Positions 1 to 7,588 of a DNA stretch of 54,915 bases are shown here, one piece after another. Below the pieces are notes generated by a model, which ran no database searches, had not been told where the DNA came from, and saw only the letters and a list, made by a program, of their open reading frames with translations. The stretch comes from Bacteroidota bacterium (GTDB lineage: Bacteria > Bacteroidota > Bacteroidia > Bacteroidales > Prolixibacteraceae), in contig JAEYNZ010000066.1 in NCBI GenBank assembly GCA_023412195.1, positions 1-54,915 of the forward strand, written 5' to 3'. Within the stretch, counting starts at the first letter, position 1; the number at the start of each line of letters is the position of its first letter. A program made the translations under genes and the position numbers.

Positions 1-2
1 TG

Positions 3-1268
3 CCCGTTATAAATTGGGAAGATTATATTCAGAGGATAGGCGCAGGTAAAGCAGATACAATAATCGTTACCGATGTAAATTATTTCACCAATCTTACAGA
101 TGTACTGAAAGAGCAAAACATGAAGGCGATTAAAGATTACATGTCATGGGTATTGCTAAACAGATCTTCTTCATATCTGACGACTAAGCTGGAAAAAGCA
201 GATTTCGACTTTTATGGAAAAACATTAAGGGGAACACCTGCTATGCTTCCCCGTTGGGAACGGGTTTTAACAGTGGCAAGCGGATCACTTGGCGAAGCAA
301 TCGGCAAATTGTATACTGAAAAGTATTTTCCTCCGGAAGCCAAAGCTGCAGCCCAGGATATGGTTGACAATATTATTCTGGCATTCAGTGAAAGAATTAA
401 AAACCTGGATTGGATGACAGAACCCACAAAAGAGAAAGCATTGGAAAAGCTCTCAGGTTTTAATGTAAAAATAGGCTATCCCGACAAGTGGAAGGATTAT
501 TCACAACTGGTGGTTAAAGGAAAAGAAGAAGGTGGATCTTATCTTGAAAATGTAATGAATGCCGTCCAGTGGAGATGGAATGAAAACCTTGCCAAAATAG
601 GTGAACCTGTTGATAAAAATGAATGGTTCATGTCGCCGCAAACGGTTAATGCCTATTACAGTCCTTTATTCAACGAAATTGTTTTCCCCGCAGCCATTCT
701 TCAGCCACCATTTTATAATTACCAGGCTGATGCCGCTGTAAACTATGGAGGAATCGGGGCAGTTATCGGACATGAAATTTCACATGGTTTTGATGATCAG
801 GGAAGCCAGTACGATGCAAAAGGTAATTTAAACAACTGGTGGACCGACGAAGACAGGAGCAGGTTTAATGAAAGGTCAAAGCTTTTGGTAGAACAGTTTA
901 ATGATTATGAGCCGCTGGAAGGTGTTCATATTAACGGAACCATTTCTCTTGGTGAAAACATAGGCGATCTGGGGGGTATAAACGCCGCTTACGATGGCTT
1001 ACAACTTCATATTCAGAAAAACGGAGATCCGGGCCTGATCGATGGATTTACTCAGGACCAGCGATTCTTTATCTCATGGGCCACCATATGGAGAACCAAA
1101 ATGAGGGATGAGGCCCTGAGAACCCATCTGGCTACTGCACCTCATTCTCCTGGTATGTTCCGGGCATTTGCCCCACTGGTGAATATCAATCCCTTTTATG
1201 AAGCTTTTGATATAACTGAAGAAAACAACTTATATAAACCGGAAAACGAAAGAATTTCAATCTGGTAA
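3..1268 (+). CDS. M13 family metallopeptidase (neprilysin/PepO-like), 5' end outside window
   Basis: This is the C-terminal catalytic part of a zinc endopeptidase of family M13, which cuts peptides outside the cytoplasm. The frame is open back to the first bases, so the true start and any signal peptide lie upstream of the window; the ATG at 120 is internal. Visible motifs are the substrate-binding NAYY, the zinc site HEISH (771-785) and the ENIGD motif (Glu at 954, Asp at 966) giving the third zinc ligand and its partner. The protein ends in a Trp, as M13 enzymes usually do. Full-length members have about 670-700 residues, so roughly 40% is missing here only because of the window edge. A strong stem-loop follows the stop. 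The family assignment is secure; the natural substrate cannot be told. Confidence 0.95.
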   Translation, partial: PVINWEDYIQRIGAGKADTIIVTDVNYFTNLTDVLKEQNMKAIKDYMSWVLLNRSSSYLTTKLEKADFDFYGKTLRGTPAMLPRWERVLTVASGSLGEAIGKLYTEKYFPPEAKAAAQDMVDNIILAFSERIKNLDWMTEPTKEKALEKLSGFNVKIGYPDKWKDYSQLVVKGKEEGGSYLENVMNAVQWRWNENLAKIGEPVDKNEWFMSPQTVNAYYSPLFNEIVFPAAILQPPFYNYQADAAVNYGGIGAVIGHEISHGFDDQGSQYDAKGNLNNWWTDEDRSRFNERSKLLVEQFNDYEPLEGVHINGTISLGENIGDLGGINAAYDGLQLHIQKNGDPGLIDGFTQDQRFFISWATIWRTKMRDEALRTHLATAPHSPGMFRAFAPLVNINPFYEAFDITEENNLYKPENERISIW

Positions 1269-1277
1269 TGAAAAATC

Positions 1278-1338
1278 AAAAGGTGCATGCCGGATGAAAG
1301 TGATTATTTCAATCGGTGTGCACCTCATGTTTTCTTTT
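1278..1338 (+). terminator. Rho-independent-type terminator after the M13 peptidase
   Basis: Two arms of about 19 nt (1281-1299 and 1307-1325) pair with about four mismatches; the outer part, AGGTGCA with TGCACCT, is perfect. A T-rich run (TTTTCTTTT) follows on the plus strand. Position and polarity fit termination of the M13 gene. Confidence 0.6.
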
Positions 1339-1400
1339 GTAAATTAATCCCTGCCTGAACACAGATTATCTTTTATGGGAAGGCTTCGAAGTCCATTTAC

Positions 1401-2891
1401 TCAGTAAGTGTAACTTACAAATGCCACTCTTTTGGAATCGGGGCTCCATGAAGGAACATTGATTGTACCCTGACCTCCGTATAAAAAAGCAACTGATTTG
1501 ATCTCACCGCCACCTGCTGGCATCAAACGCAGCATCACTCTTTGGTTATGAGGGTGTGAACCGGCCGGTACTTCAGGAAGATATGAAATCATAATCAGCC
1601 ATTTGCCATCGGGCGAAGGGTGTGCGAACCAGTTCTGGTATTCATCATTGGTTACCTGTTCCTGGTCTGAACCGTCAGGCTTCATCCGCCAGATTTCCAT
1701 ACTGCCACTTCTTACCGAATTGAAGTATATGTATTCTCCATCGGGTGAATATTCCGGACCATCATCAAGACCTTCGGCGGTTGTCAGGCGGATCTCCTCT
1801 CCTCCTTCCACCGGAATTTTATATACATCGTAGTTGCCATTCCTTTCAGCACAATAGGTCAGCCACTTATCATCGGGCGACCAACCGTGCCAGTATGACG
1901 GACCTTTGTCAGTCACACGAGTGGGAGTGCCACCTTTCAGTGGAACAGTATAAATGATAGATTGCCGCTGACCGTTTTCTTCGGTATGATGACTGATTGC
2001 AAGCATTTTTCCATCAAAGGAAATCCCGTGATCGTTGTTGTTGGATGTTGCAAATCCTGTGTTGATTTCCTGTGGCTTCCTTTTCTTTAAGTCGAATTTA
2101 TATAACCTTCCGCCGGAATTGTAAACAAGAAATTTTCCATTAGCAGACCAGTTTGGAGCTTCGATGTGGATATCCGTCTCATATATAACCTCACGGTTGC
2201 CTGTTTCAATATTCAGGACTTCCAACCGGCTGGGTGAAGGCTTCTGGTAGCCGTCAACGCCCTGTGGTGCCGGCTTTTCAAGGCGGACATTCCGGAATAA
2301 AGCAGTTTCAACCACCTCTTCATTATGAGAGCTTATGAACATTCCTGCCAGAACAGCAGGCGACATTTTAAGTTTTACCCGGCCACCTTCAGCCAAAGGT
2401 TGGCCATCTTTTGAATAACGAAAAATAAATTCGTCGCCTTTTCTTTCCACCTGCACAAAATCAGGTGCCTTTACATCAGAAGTAATTTCGAGTGTTTCCC
2501 CGCCTTCCTTCTCTCTGTATTGCAAAGATGTCAGTCCGTCACCATGAACGGCTCCATCCATGTAAACCGCATCTTCAGAAACAGAGTTTCTGATCATCAG
2601 CCCCAGTTTCCGGTGTGGATCAACTCCTTCTCCCTGGAATTCAACATGGGCCGAAAGAATAAAATCACCTTCAGCTTCCTGTGATACAAAATAAAACTCA
2701 TCTCGTTCAAACCATATATTGTAACCTGCACCCTTCAAAATAAATTGCTGGATCTTCTTATTGTATTGAAAACTCCCTTTTTGTTTGGGATTGCCAATAT
2801 CACTCCCTTTAAATTTCATAAACATATCCTGAGCTTCCATACTACTGACAGTAAAAATAGCTAGAATGAATATTAAGGTTATTTTTTTCAT
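1401..2891 (-). CDS. Secreted TolB-like beta-propeller protein
   Basis: A 496-residue protein with an N-terminal signal peptide (MKKITLIFILAIF...) ending near a Gln at about residue 21, so it is likely periplasmic or exported. Residues about 25-210 look like a concanavalin-type jelly roll (DUF1349-like). Residues about 225-495 carry TolB/PD40 propeller repeats, recognisable from recurring W-SPDGK and SPDGEYIYF blades followed by lists such as G-S-x-D-I-x-x-M. Proteins of this kind usually bind partners or sugars rather than catalyse; here the role is unknown. It lies between the M13 peptidase (opposite strand) and the GntR regulator (same strand, 60 nt upstream), so it may be read from the same transcript as the fucose genes, but nothing demonstrates that. 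Confidence 0.8.
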   Translation of the reverse strand: MKKITLIFILAIFTVSSMEAQDMFMKFKGSDIGNPKQKGSFQYNKKIQQFILKGAGYNIWFERDEFYFVSQEAEGDFILSAHVEFQGEGVDPHRKLGLMIRNSVSEDAVYMDGAVHGDGLTSLQYREKEGGETLEITSDVKAPDFVQVERKGDEFIFRYSKDGQPLAEGGRVKLKMSPAVLAGMFISSHNEEVVETALFRNVRLEKPAPQGVDGYQKPSPSRLEVLNIETGNREVIYETDIHIEAPNWSANGKFLVYNSGGRLYKFDLKKRKPQEINTGFATSNNNDHGISFDGKMLAISHHTEENGQRQSIIYTVPLKGGTPTRVTDKGPSYWHGWSPDDKWLTYCAERNGNYDVYKIPVEGGEEIRLTTAEGLDDGPEYSPDGEYIYFNSVRSGSMEIWRMKPDGSDQEQVTNDEYQNWFAHPSPDGKWLIMISYLPEVPAGSHPHNQRVMLRLMPAGGGEIKSVAFLYGGQGTINVPSWSPDSKRVAFVSYTY

Positions 2892-2951
2892 ATGGTTTAA
2901 ATTTGTTTAAATACTTTATGCCTTCATCAGTATCTCATTGTTGAAGTTTAT

Positions 2952-3950
2952 TTACAATGAATTTCTCAAAATTAAGGAAGTTGGAAGAACTTTCACCACT
3001 TTATTCCCGTTTTTTACAAACTCTGAAGCCAGAATACCCATCTGATCAAAGTCGGTGGAAATAACGGATATGCCGCCACCCACGATCTGCTTCATAGGCG
3101 TATCATTATATGACAGCACACCGATCTCCTTGCCTGCTTCCCAATTTCTTGCCCGGCATGCTTTTATGACCTCTACCAGATCGGTATCTCTGATGGTGAA
3201 CCAGCATTGTCCTGCATTCATTAAACCGGGCAGAAACTTCCTGATACTTCTGAACAACAGGCCGTTCTTACTGCAGAAATGACTCACTGCTTCAACAGTT
3301 TCAGAGGGATGAGGTGTTTCTGCCTCATCATAAACAATGACGATTTCTGAATACTTCTTTAAAAGAGGCAGTCCCTCTTCCAGGCAGTTCTCCACTGCTT
3401 CCCTGAAATTCTGGATGATGTAACTGATTTCGCCAGAGTCAGGCTGCCCCATGTCCAGAATAAGTAACCTGCCGGTATCAAGCTTTTTTAATACGGTTTC
3501 CATCCCCTTGTGATCTATGTTCATCACTACATAGTAGCTGTACCTGCCGATGCTGTTTTGCACAAGCTGGGTAAAAACCTCCCTGTTATAGTGATGAAAA
3601 AGCAAGTCGACAGAGAAAGTATCGGGAAGGTTGCTGCGGAACGACTGGTACAACTGCTCCTTAAAGGCGCTGAAGTCGTCGAGAAGCATGAAAATCCTGA
3701 ATGATTCACCTGTTACATAATACCCCCTGGCAGGGGCTGATTCCACCAGTTTACGGTCCTGGAGAACCTTATAGGCTTTAAACACTGTGTCGCGTGAGCA
3801 TCCTCCTGCCGCACTCAACTGGTTAACCGACGGCAGAAAATTGCCTTTTTTCAGCTTACCTGTGACTATGGCCTCTGTTATAGAATGAACAAGCTGCTGT
3901 ACTTTAGTCTGCCCCGATAGAAATGCTATTTCAAAAGGAAGTTTCTGCAC
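2952..3950 (-). CDS. GntR-family transcriptional regulator with periplasmic-binding-protein-like sensor
   Basis: The N-terminal 75 residues form a GntR winged helix (LVHSITEAIVTGKLKKGNFL, then SVNQLSA and SRDTVFKAYKVL). About 240 further residues resemble the LacI/periplasmic-binding sugar sensor fold, ending in a typical ISTDFDQMGILASEFV helix. I place the start at the GTG at 3950, which overlaps the TAG of the upstream lipoprotein gene by one base (TAGTG). An ATG at 4001 in the same frame would put 17 unrelated residues in front of the winged helix and overlap the neighbour by 52 nt. The arrangement suggests translational coupling. Bacteroides FucR is also a GntR-type repressor of fucose genes, and fucI lies 1.3 kb upstream, so control of L-fucose use is the most likely role. 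That role is inferred from context. Confidence 0.85.
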   Translation of the reverse strand: MQKLPFEIAFLSGQTKVQQLVHSITEAIVTGKLKKGNFLPSVNQLSAAGGCSRDTVFKAYKVLQDRKLVESAPARGYYVTGESFRIFMLLDDFSAFKEQLYQSFRSNLPDTFSVDLLFHHYNREVFTQLVQNSIGRYSYYVVMNIDHKGMETVLKKLDTGRLLILDMGQPDSGEISYIIQNFREAVENCLEEGLPLLKKYSEIVIVYDEAETPHPSETVEAVSHFCSKNGLLFRSIRKFLPGLMNAGQCWFTIRDTDLVEVIKACRARNWEAGKEIGVLSYNDTPMKQIVGGGISVISTDFDQMGILASEFVKNGNKVVKVLPTSLILRNSL

Positions 3951-5218
3951 TAAAATGCTTTTTTGATTTCTTCCACTGAAACATTGAAAATCTTCCTGCA
4001 TATTGTATCCAGTTCTTCTTCCGTTCCCTCAAAGTGGTATGTCGACTGAATATGCTCTGCTGAAGACCCTGGTGCAAGTGCCAGTGCAGGTGATGAAGAT
4101 TCAAGTTCATAAAATGGTCCGAGTTGTCCTCCATTTTCAAGCGGCCCGTCGTTATATGCATTGATTGCGTCTCCTTTGTACGGAAAATCCTGATGCTCCC
4201 AGGCCGAATTGACATAATCCACAACCCCTTCATGAAGTGTTGTTTTTACAATGGTAAGAATCTTGTTCTCCGAATCATAGCTTCCTATTACAGGCATAGC
4301 ACGTTCAGGTGGTATTCCCAGTTTTCCCCGATGCTTACCGTCACCCCTGAAAAAGATCATGCCATCAGTGATTTTAAGCCTGTCGGAGGGAATCTTTCCA
4401 AAGTAGTCGTCCTTTACGATGTAATCCGAAGTGACACCGGTTTTATAGGGCAGCATCATTGTAACTGAAGGTGAAGGATTGAACATTCCCAGCAGCCATA
4501 CCGATATTAACCCCGTTTCTTTCTTCCAGGGCTGAATGCCTGTGTTTTTGATGATATTGGTTGTTTCATAACCCACCATTCTGACCCCGGAGGGTAGCTC
4601 AATTCCAAGCTTTTCTGCAATCAAAGGCTTGCCCATCAGGTCAACCTTTCGCATCAGGTCGAAAATGAACTCAAAACCGCTGTAGTTTTTCACCTTCATA
4701 GGTTTGAGAAAAACTGCTGCTGAATCAGTGGCCAGGTATGATTCAAAAGGCTCTGTGTCGATAACTGCCGGGGTACCCCAGTCTTCAAAGGCGAATGAAC
4801 TTCCTGCCTCAAAGAACAGTGAAAACTGGCCTCCTTCTGGCCCAAGCCAGAAGCGTTCCTCCCCTCCTACCGGATTAAACTGCGGAAGTACCTCCCCCGA
4901 TTCAATCAGGTCGTAATTGATCCAGCCATAGCTTTTACCCTCGTATCCTTCCGATGAACTTGTCATGACCCTCCCCTGGTACTTCAGTGAAATAATCAGC
5001 CGTGAGAAATCATTCTTCAGTTCTATGGTCCCCGGAACATTCCTTAAAAAGTTTACATCATATCCATATGTGCCCTTGCTGTAATTTTCCATGTCTTCGT
5101 CCTCCCATGCATCTGTTACTGCTATTTCCCTGCTTTCTGCCGCCCGCTCTTGTTTTGATCCTGAACCGGCACAACCTGCAAGAATGATGACCGTAATAAT
5201 AATAATCCTGTTTTTCAT
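3950..5218 (-). CDS. Lipoprotein with galactose-mutarotase-like fold (DUF6786-like)
   Basis: This 422-residue protein starts with a short signal and lipobox (IIILAGCAGS), so it should be lipid-anchored at Cys15. The C-terminal third carries YNDGP, LGPFYELESSSPA and a following SAEHIQSTYHFEG. I associate this pattern with Bacteroidota proteins of the DUF6786 type, which have an aldose-1-epimerase-like beta-sandwich. Its chemistry is not established. Its position between fucI (upstream, same strand) and the GntR regulator (1-nt overlap downstream) suggests handling of fucose or a related sugar, for example anomer interconversion or binding. A terminator at 5232-5278 separates it from fucI, so it may need its own promoter or read-through. 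The DUF number is from memory and should be treated as tentative. Confidence 0.7.
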   Translation of the reverse strand: MKNRIIIITVIILAGCAGSGSKQERAAESREIAVTDAWEDEDMENYSKGTYGYDVNFLRNVPGTIELKNDFSRLIISLKYQGRVMTSSSEGYEGKSYGWINYDLIESGEVLPQFNPVGGEERFWLGPEGGQFSLFFEAGSSFAFEDWGTPAVIDTEPFESYLATDSAAVFLKPMKVKNYSGFEFIFDLMRKVDLMGKPLIAEKLGIELPSGVRMVGYETTNIIKNTGIQPWKKETGLISVWLLGMFNPSPSVTMMLPYKTGVTSDYIVKDDYFGKIPSDRLKITDGMIFFRGDGKHRGKLGIPPERAMPVIGSYDSENKILTIVKTTLHEGVVDYVNSAWEHQDFPYKGDAINAYNDGPLENGGQLGPFYELESSSPALALAPGSSAEHIQSTYHFEGTEEELDTICRKIFNVSVEEIKKAF

Positions 5219-5231
5219 GTTTACAATTATC

Positions 5232-5278
5232 TAAAAAAGAAAAAGCCACTCTTCCGTTTCAGGAAATCATGGCTTTTA
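5232..5278 (-). terminator. Terminator downstream of fucI
   Basis: Arms AAAGCCA (5242-5248) and TGGCTTT (5270-5276) plus an inner TTCC/GGAA pairing form a hairpin. On the minus strand it is followed by TTTTCTTTTTT. It lies in the 72-nt gap between fucI and the lipoprotein gene. Confidence 0.65.
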
Positions 5279-5290
5279 CTTATAATCAGT

Positions 5291-7072
5291 TTATTTGTAT
5301 ACCGGTCCAAAATTAAGGCAGGCACGGTAATCAGCCCCTTCCTTGTTTTCGCCAAATGCACTCCAGGCACTTGGCCTGAAAATCATATCCTCGTCAACAT
5401 TATGCATGCTTACTGGTATGCGAAGCATGGAAGCCAGAGTGATTAAATCGGCACCAATGTGCCCGTAGCTGATGGCACCGTGGTTTGCTCCCCAGTTGGC
5501 CATTACCGAATAAACATCCTTGAATGCACCGCTGCCAGTAAGTTTAGGAACGAACCATGTTGTAGGCCAGGTCGGGTCGGTGCGTTTATCGAGCACCTCA
5601 TGTATTTTGTCTTCAATGTCAACAGTGTACCCTTCAGCAATCTGAATCACCGGGCCAAGGCCTTTTACAAGATTCACACGCGACATGGTTACCGGCATCT
5701 GCCCTGCGGTTTTAAACTGGCTGGAATAGCCTCCGCCCCTGAAATATCCTTTATTGGCCGGACAGAATTTAGTATTTTCAAGACATCGCTGAACATCCTC
5801 CTGCGTGATCTCCCAATAAGGCTTCATAACAGGATTACCTTCAGCGTCAAGTTGCTGTGCAGTTGCATCAAGGGTTGTCGCCCCTGAATTGATAAGGTGA
5901 ATAATACCGTCTTTCGCAACACCGCTTAGCTTTTTCCCTGTTACCCTCTTTACAGCCTCAGGACTCCAGTAGGTACGGACATCCGAAAATATCTGTGCAG
6001 TTCCTGTAAGCAAATGGCCAAATAACATGGGAACTGCATTCAGGCTGTCATTTTCCGTAGCAAAAACAAATGCTTCACGGATACCGTTCCAGTCGAAGGA
6101 AGTGTTCAGGATAACTTCCGGAAAGTCGCCATTCGGATAATAATCGGTCCACTGACGCTGCCCCTGGAACCCGCCAATCAGGGCATTCCTGCCCATTGAT
6201 TCTTCACCAAACCCAGCTTCCTTAAGTTTCGGGTTGCCAATCATCAGGTCCCTGAAGATAAGCGTCATTTTAACCACAATTTCCCATTCCCAGTCCTTGC
6301 GGGTACGGTCACTTTGATTTTCAGGTGCATTGCGGTCTTCCCCTTCTATGCAGTTTTCTTTCGTCCAGGCCAGTGCCCTCTGGTATTCTTCCTTATCGTA
6401 TATTTCCTCATCCAGCCGGCGTTTAACTTCAGTCATATCTACGAATTCGGTGCGCATTCCCAGGTAATCCTGAAAAAAATCGGGATTGACCATGGACCCG
6501 GCAATCCCCATTGAAGTATATCCCAGCGACAGGTATGATTTCCCTTTCATTTGGGCAACAGCCAGTGCCGACCTGACAAAGCGAAGGATTTTCTCACGTA
6601 CATCATCGGGAATCGTTTCATCACCTGCATCCTGCACATCGCGACCGTATATACCGAAAGCCGGTAACCCTTTCTGGGTATAACCTGCAAGGGCGGCAGC
6701 CAGATAAACTGCACCGGGGCGTTCTGTTCCGTTAAATCCCCAAACTGCTTTTGGCAGCGAGGGATTTGAATCCATCACTTCCGTGCCGTAACACCAGCAT
6801 GGAGTAACTGTAAGGGAAACTCCTACCCCTTCACGCTCAAACTGATCTGCGCACATAGCTGCTTCTGCAACACCTCCAATGGTGACAGAAGAAATCACAC
6901 ACTCCACTTTTTCACCACCTGGAAAGCGAAGGTTTTCCTCAATCAACCTTGCAGCAGCCTTGGCCATATTCATCGTCTGCACCTCCAGTGATTCTCTTAC
7001 TCCCCGTTCACGTCCGTCAATTACAGGCCTGATTCCTACTTTAGGATTCCTGCCGATTAATCTGTTTCCCAT
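5291..7072 (-). CDS. fucI: L-fucose isomerase
   Basis: FucI converts L-fucose to L-fuculose (and D-arabinose to D-ribulose) in the cytoplasm using Mn2+, the first step of fucose catabolism. The 593-residue product matches the E. coli enzyme over its whole length, starting at IGRNPKVGIRPVIDGRERGV and ending at RACLNFGPVYK. The three metal ligands known for E. coli (Glu337, Asp361, His528) fall at Glu340 (FATEND), Asp364 (FSDVRTY) and His531 (WGANHG), a constant offset of three, so the active site is intact. A regulator and a mutarotase-like lipoprotein follow on the same strand. No fuculokinase or fuculose-1-phosphate aldolase gene is in the window. A tandem 10-nt repeat just upstream may be an operator. 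Confidence 0.97.
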   Translation of the reverse strand: MGNRLIGRNPKVGIRPVIDGRERGVRESLEVQTMNMAKAAARLIEENLRFPGGEKVECVISSVTIGGVAEAAMCADQFEREGVGVSLTVTPCWCYGTEVMDSNPSLPKAVWGFNGTERPGAVYLAAALAGYTQKGLPAFGIYGRDVQDAGDETIPDDVREKILRFVRSALAVAQMKGKSYLSLGYTSMGIAGSMVNPDFFQDYLGMRTEFVDMTEVKRRLDEEIYDKEEYQRALAWTKENCIEGEDRNAPENQSDRTRKDWEWEIVVKMTLIFRDLMIGNPKLKEAGFGEESMGRNALIGGFQGQRQWTDYYPNGDFPEVILNTSFDWNGIREAFVFATENDSLNAVPMLFGHLLTGTAQIFSDVRTYWSPEAVKRVTGKKLSGVAKDGIIHLINSGATTLDATAQQLDAEGNPVMKPYWEITQEDVQRCLENTKFCPANKGYFRGGGYSSQFKTAGQMPVTMSRVNLVKGLGPVIQIAEGYTVDIEDKIHEVLDKRTDPTWPTTWFVPKLTGSGAFKDVYSVMANWGANHGAISYGHIGADLITLASMLRIPVSMHNVDEDMIFRPSAWSAFGENKEGADYRACLNFGPVYK

Positions 7073-7108
7073 TATTCTTCAAGTTGAATTATAAAATTAT
7101 TATGGTCC

Positions 7109-7202
7109 TTAACTGTGCTGAACCGTGCTGCAATTTATAAAATACTTTCTGACTGAAAAAAATTATGAAGAAGATTTAAATGTTTTTTGTGATTAACTGT
7201 GC
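7109..7202. promoter_or_regulatory. Decamer repeats upstream of fucI (possible operator)
   Basis: AACTGTGCTG (7111-7120) is followed directly by AACCGTGCTG (7121-7130), a tandem 10-nt repeat with one difference. TTAACTGTGC occurs at 7109-7118 and again at 7193-7202. The repeats start 37 nt from the fucI ATG. A 10-nt period puts both half-sites on the same DNA face, as a dimeric repressor such as the GntR protein would need. Binding is inferred only. Confidence 0.35.
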
Positions 7203-7305
7203 CTTTTCATACGATTAAAAATTAAATTAGCCTCTGGTAACTAAATATGAGGATTCAACGGTGAAAAGAAATCGCTGTTGTCCAATAACATTTTAAATCA
7301 ATGAA

Positions 7306-7453
7306 ATTTGAGATCTCTCACTTCGTTCGAGATGACAATCAAAGAGTTATGTATTGGGCAAAGGCAGGTGGGCGGCTACCCCACCAACCTGCCTTTCCCA
7401 CCACCAAAGCTTTGAAAACAACGTCATTGGTACCCTAGGAAGAAATCTCAAAT
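7306..7453. repeat. MITE-like intergenic element with terminal inverted repeats
   Basis: The ends ATTTGAGATCTCTC (7306-7319) and the complement of 7440-7453 agree in 12 of 14 positions. Inside, 7360-7369 and 7387-7396 form a perfect 10-bp stem (AAAGGCAGGT with ACCTGCCTTT). The left end continues as CACTTCGTTCGAGATGACA, which resembles dispersed intergenic repeats I know from many bacterial genomes. Copy number cannot be seen from this window. Confidence 0.45.
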
Positions 7454-7588
7454 ATTTAACCGGCCACTAATGAAAAAACCTGTACAATCTTCAACAGAAG
7501 CAACTATTCACAAGAAAATTTTTTTAAGAAACAGCTTTGTCCCTCATATTACTATTTTCCTCACTCTCTTTTCTAAATCATTCAAAAC

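Larger units (their letters stand above)
7073..7588. other. 516-nt intergenic region upstream of fucI and the FAD oxidoreductase pair
   Basis: The region separates two divergent transcription units and has no convincing gene. It contains two kinds of structure, listed separately: decamer repeats close to fucI and an inverted-repeat-bounded element. No exact TAnnTTTG promoter was found on the fucI side. Confidence 0.6.
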
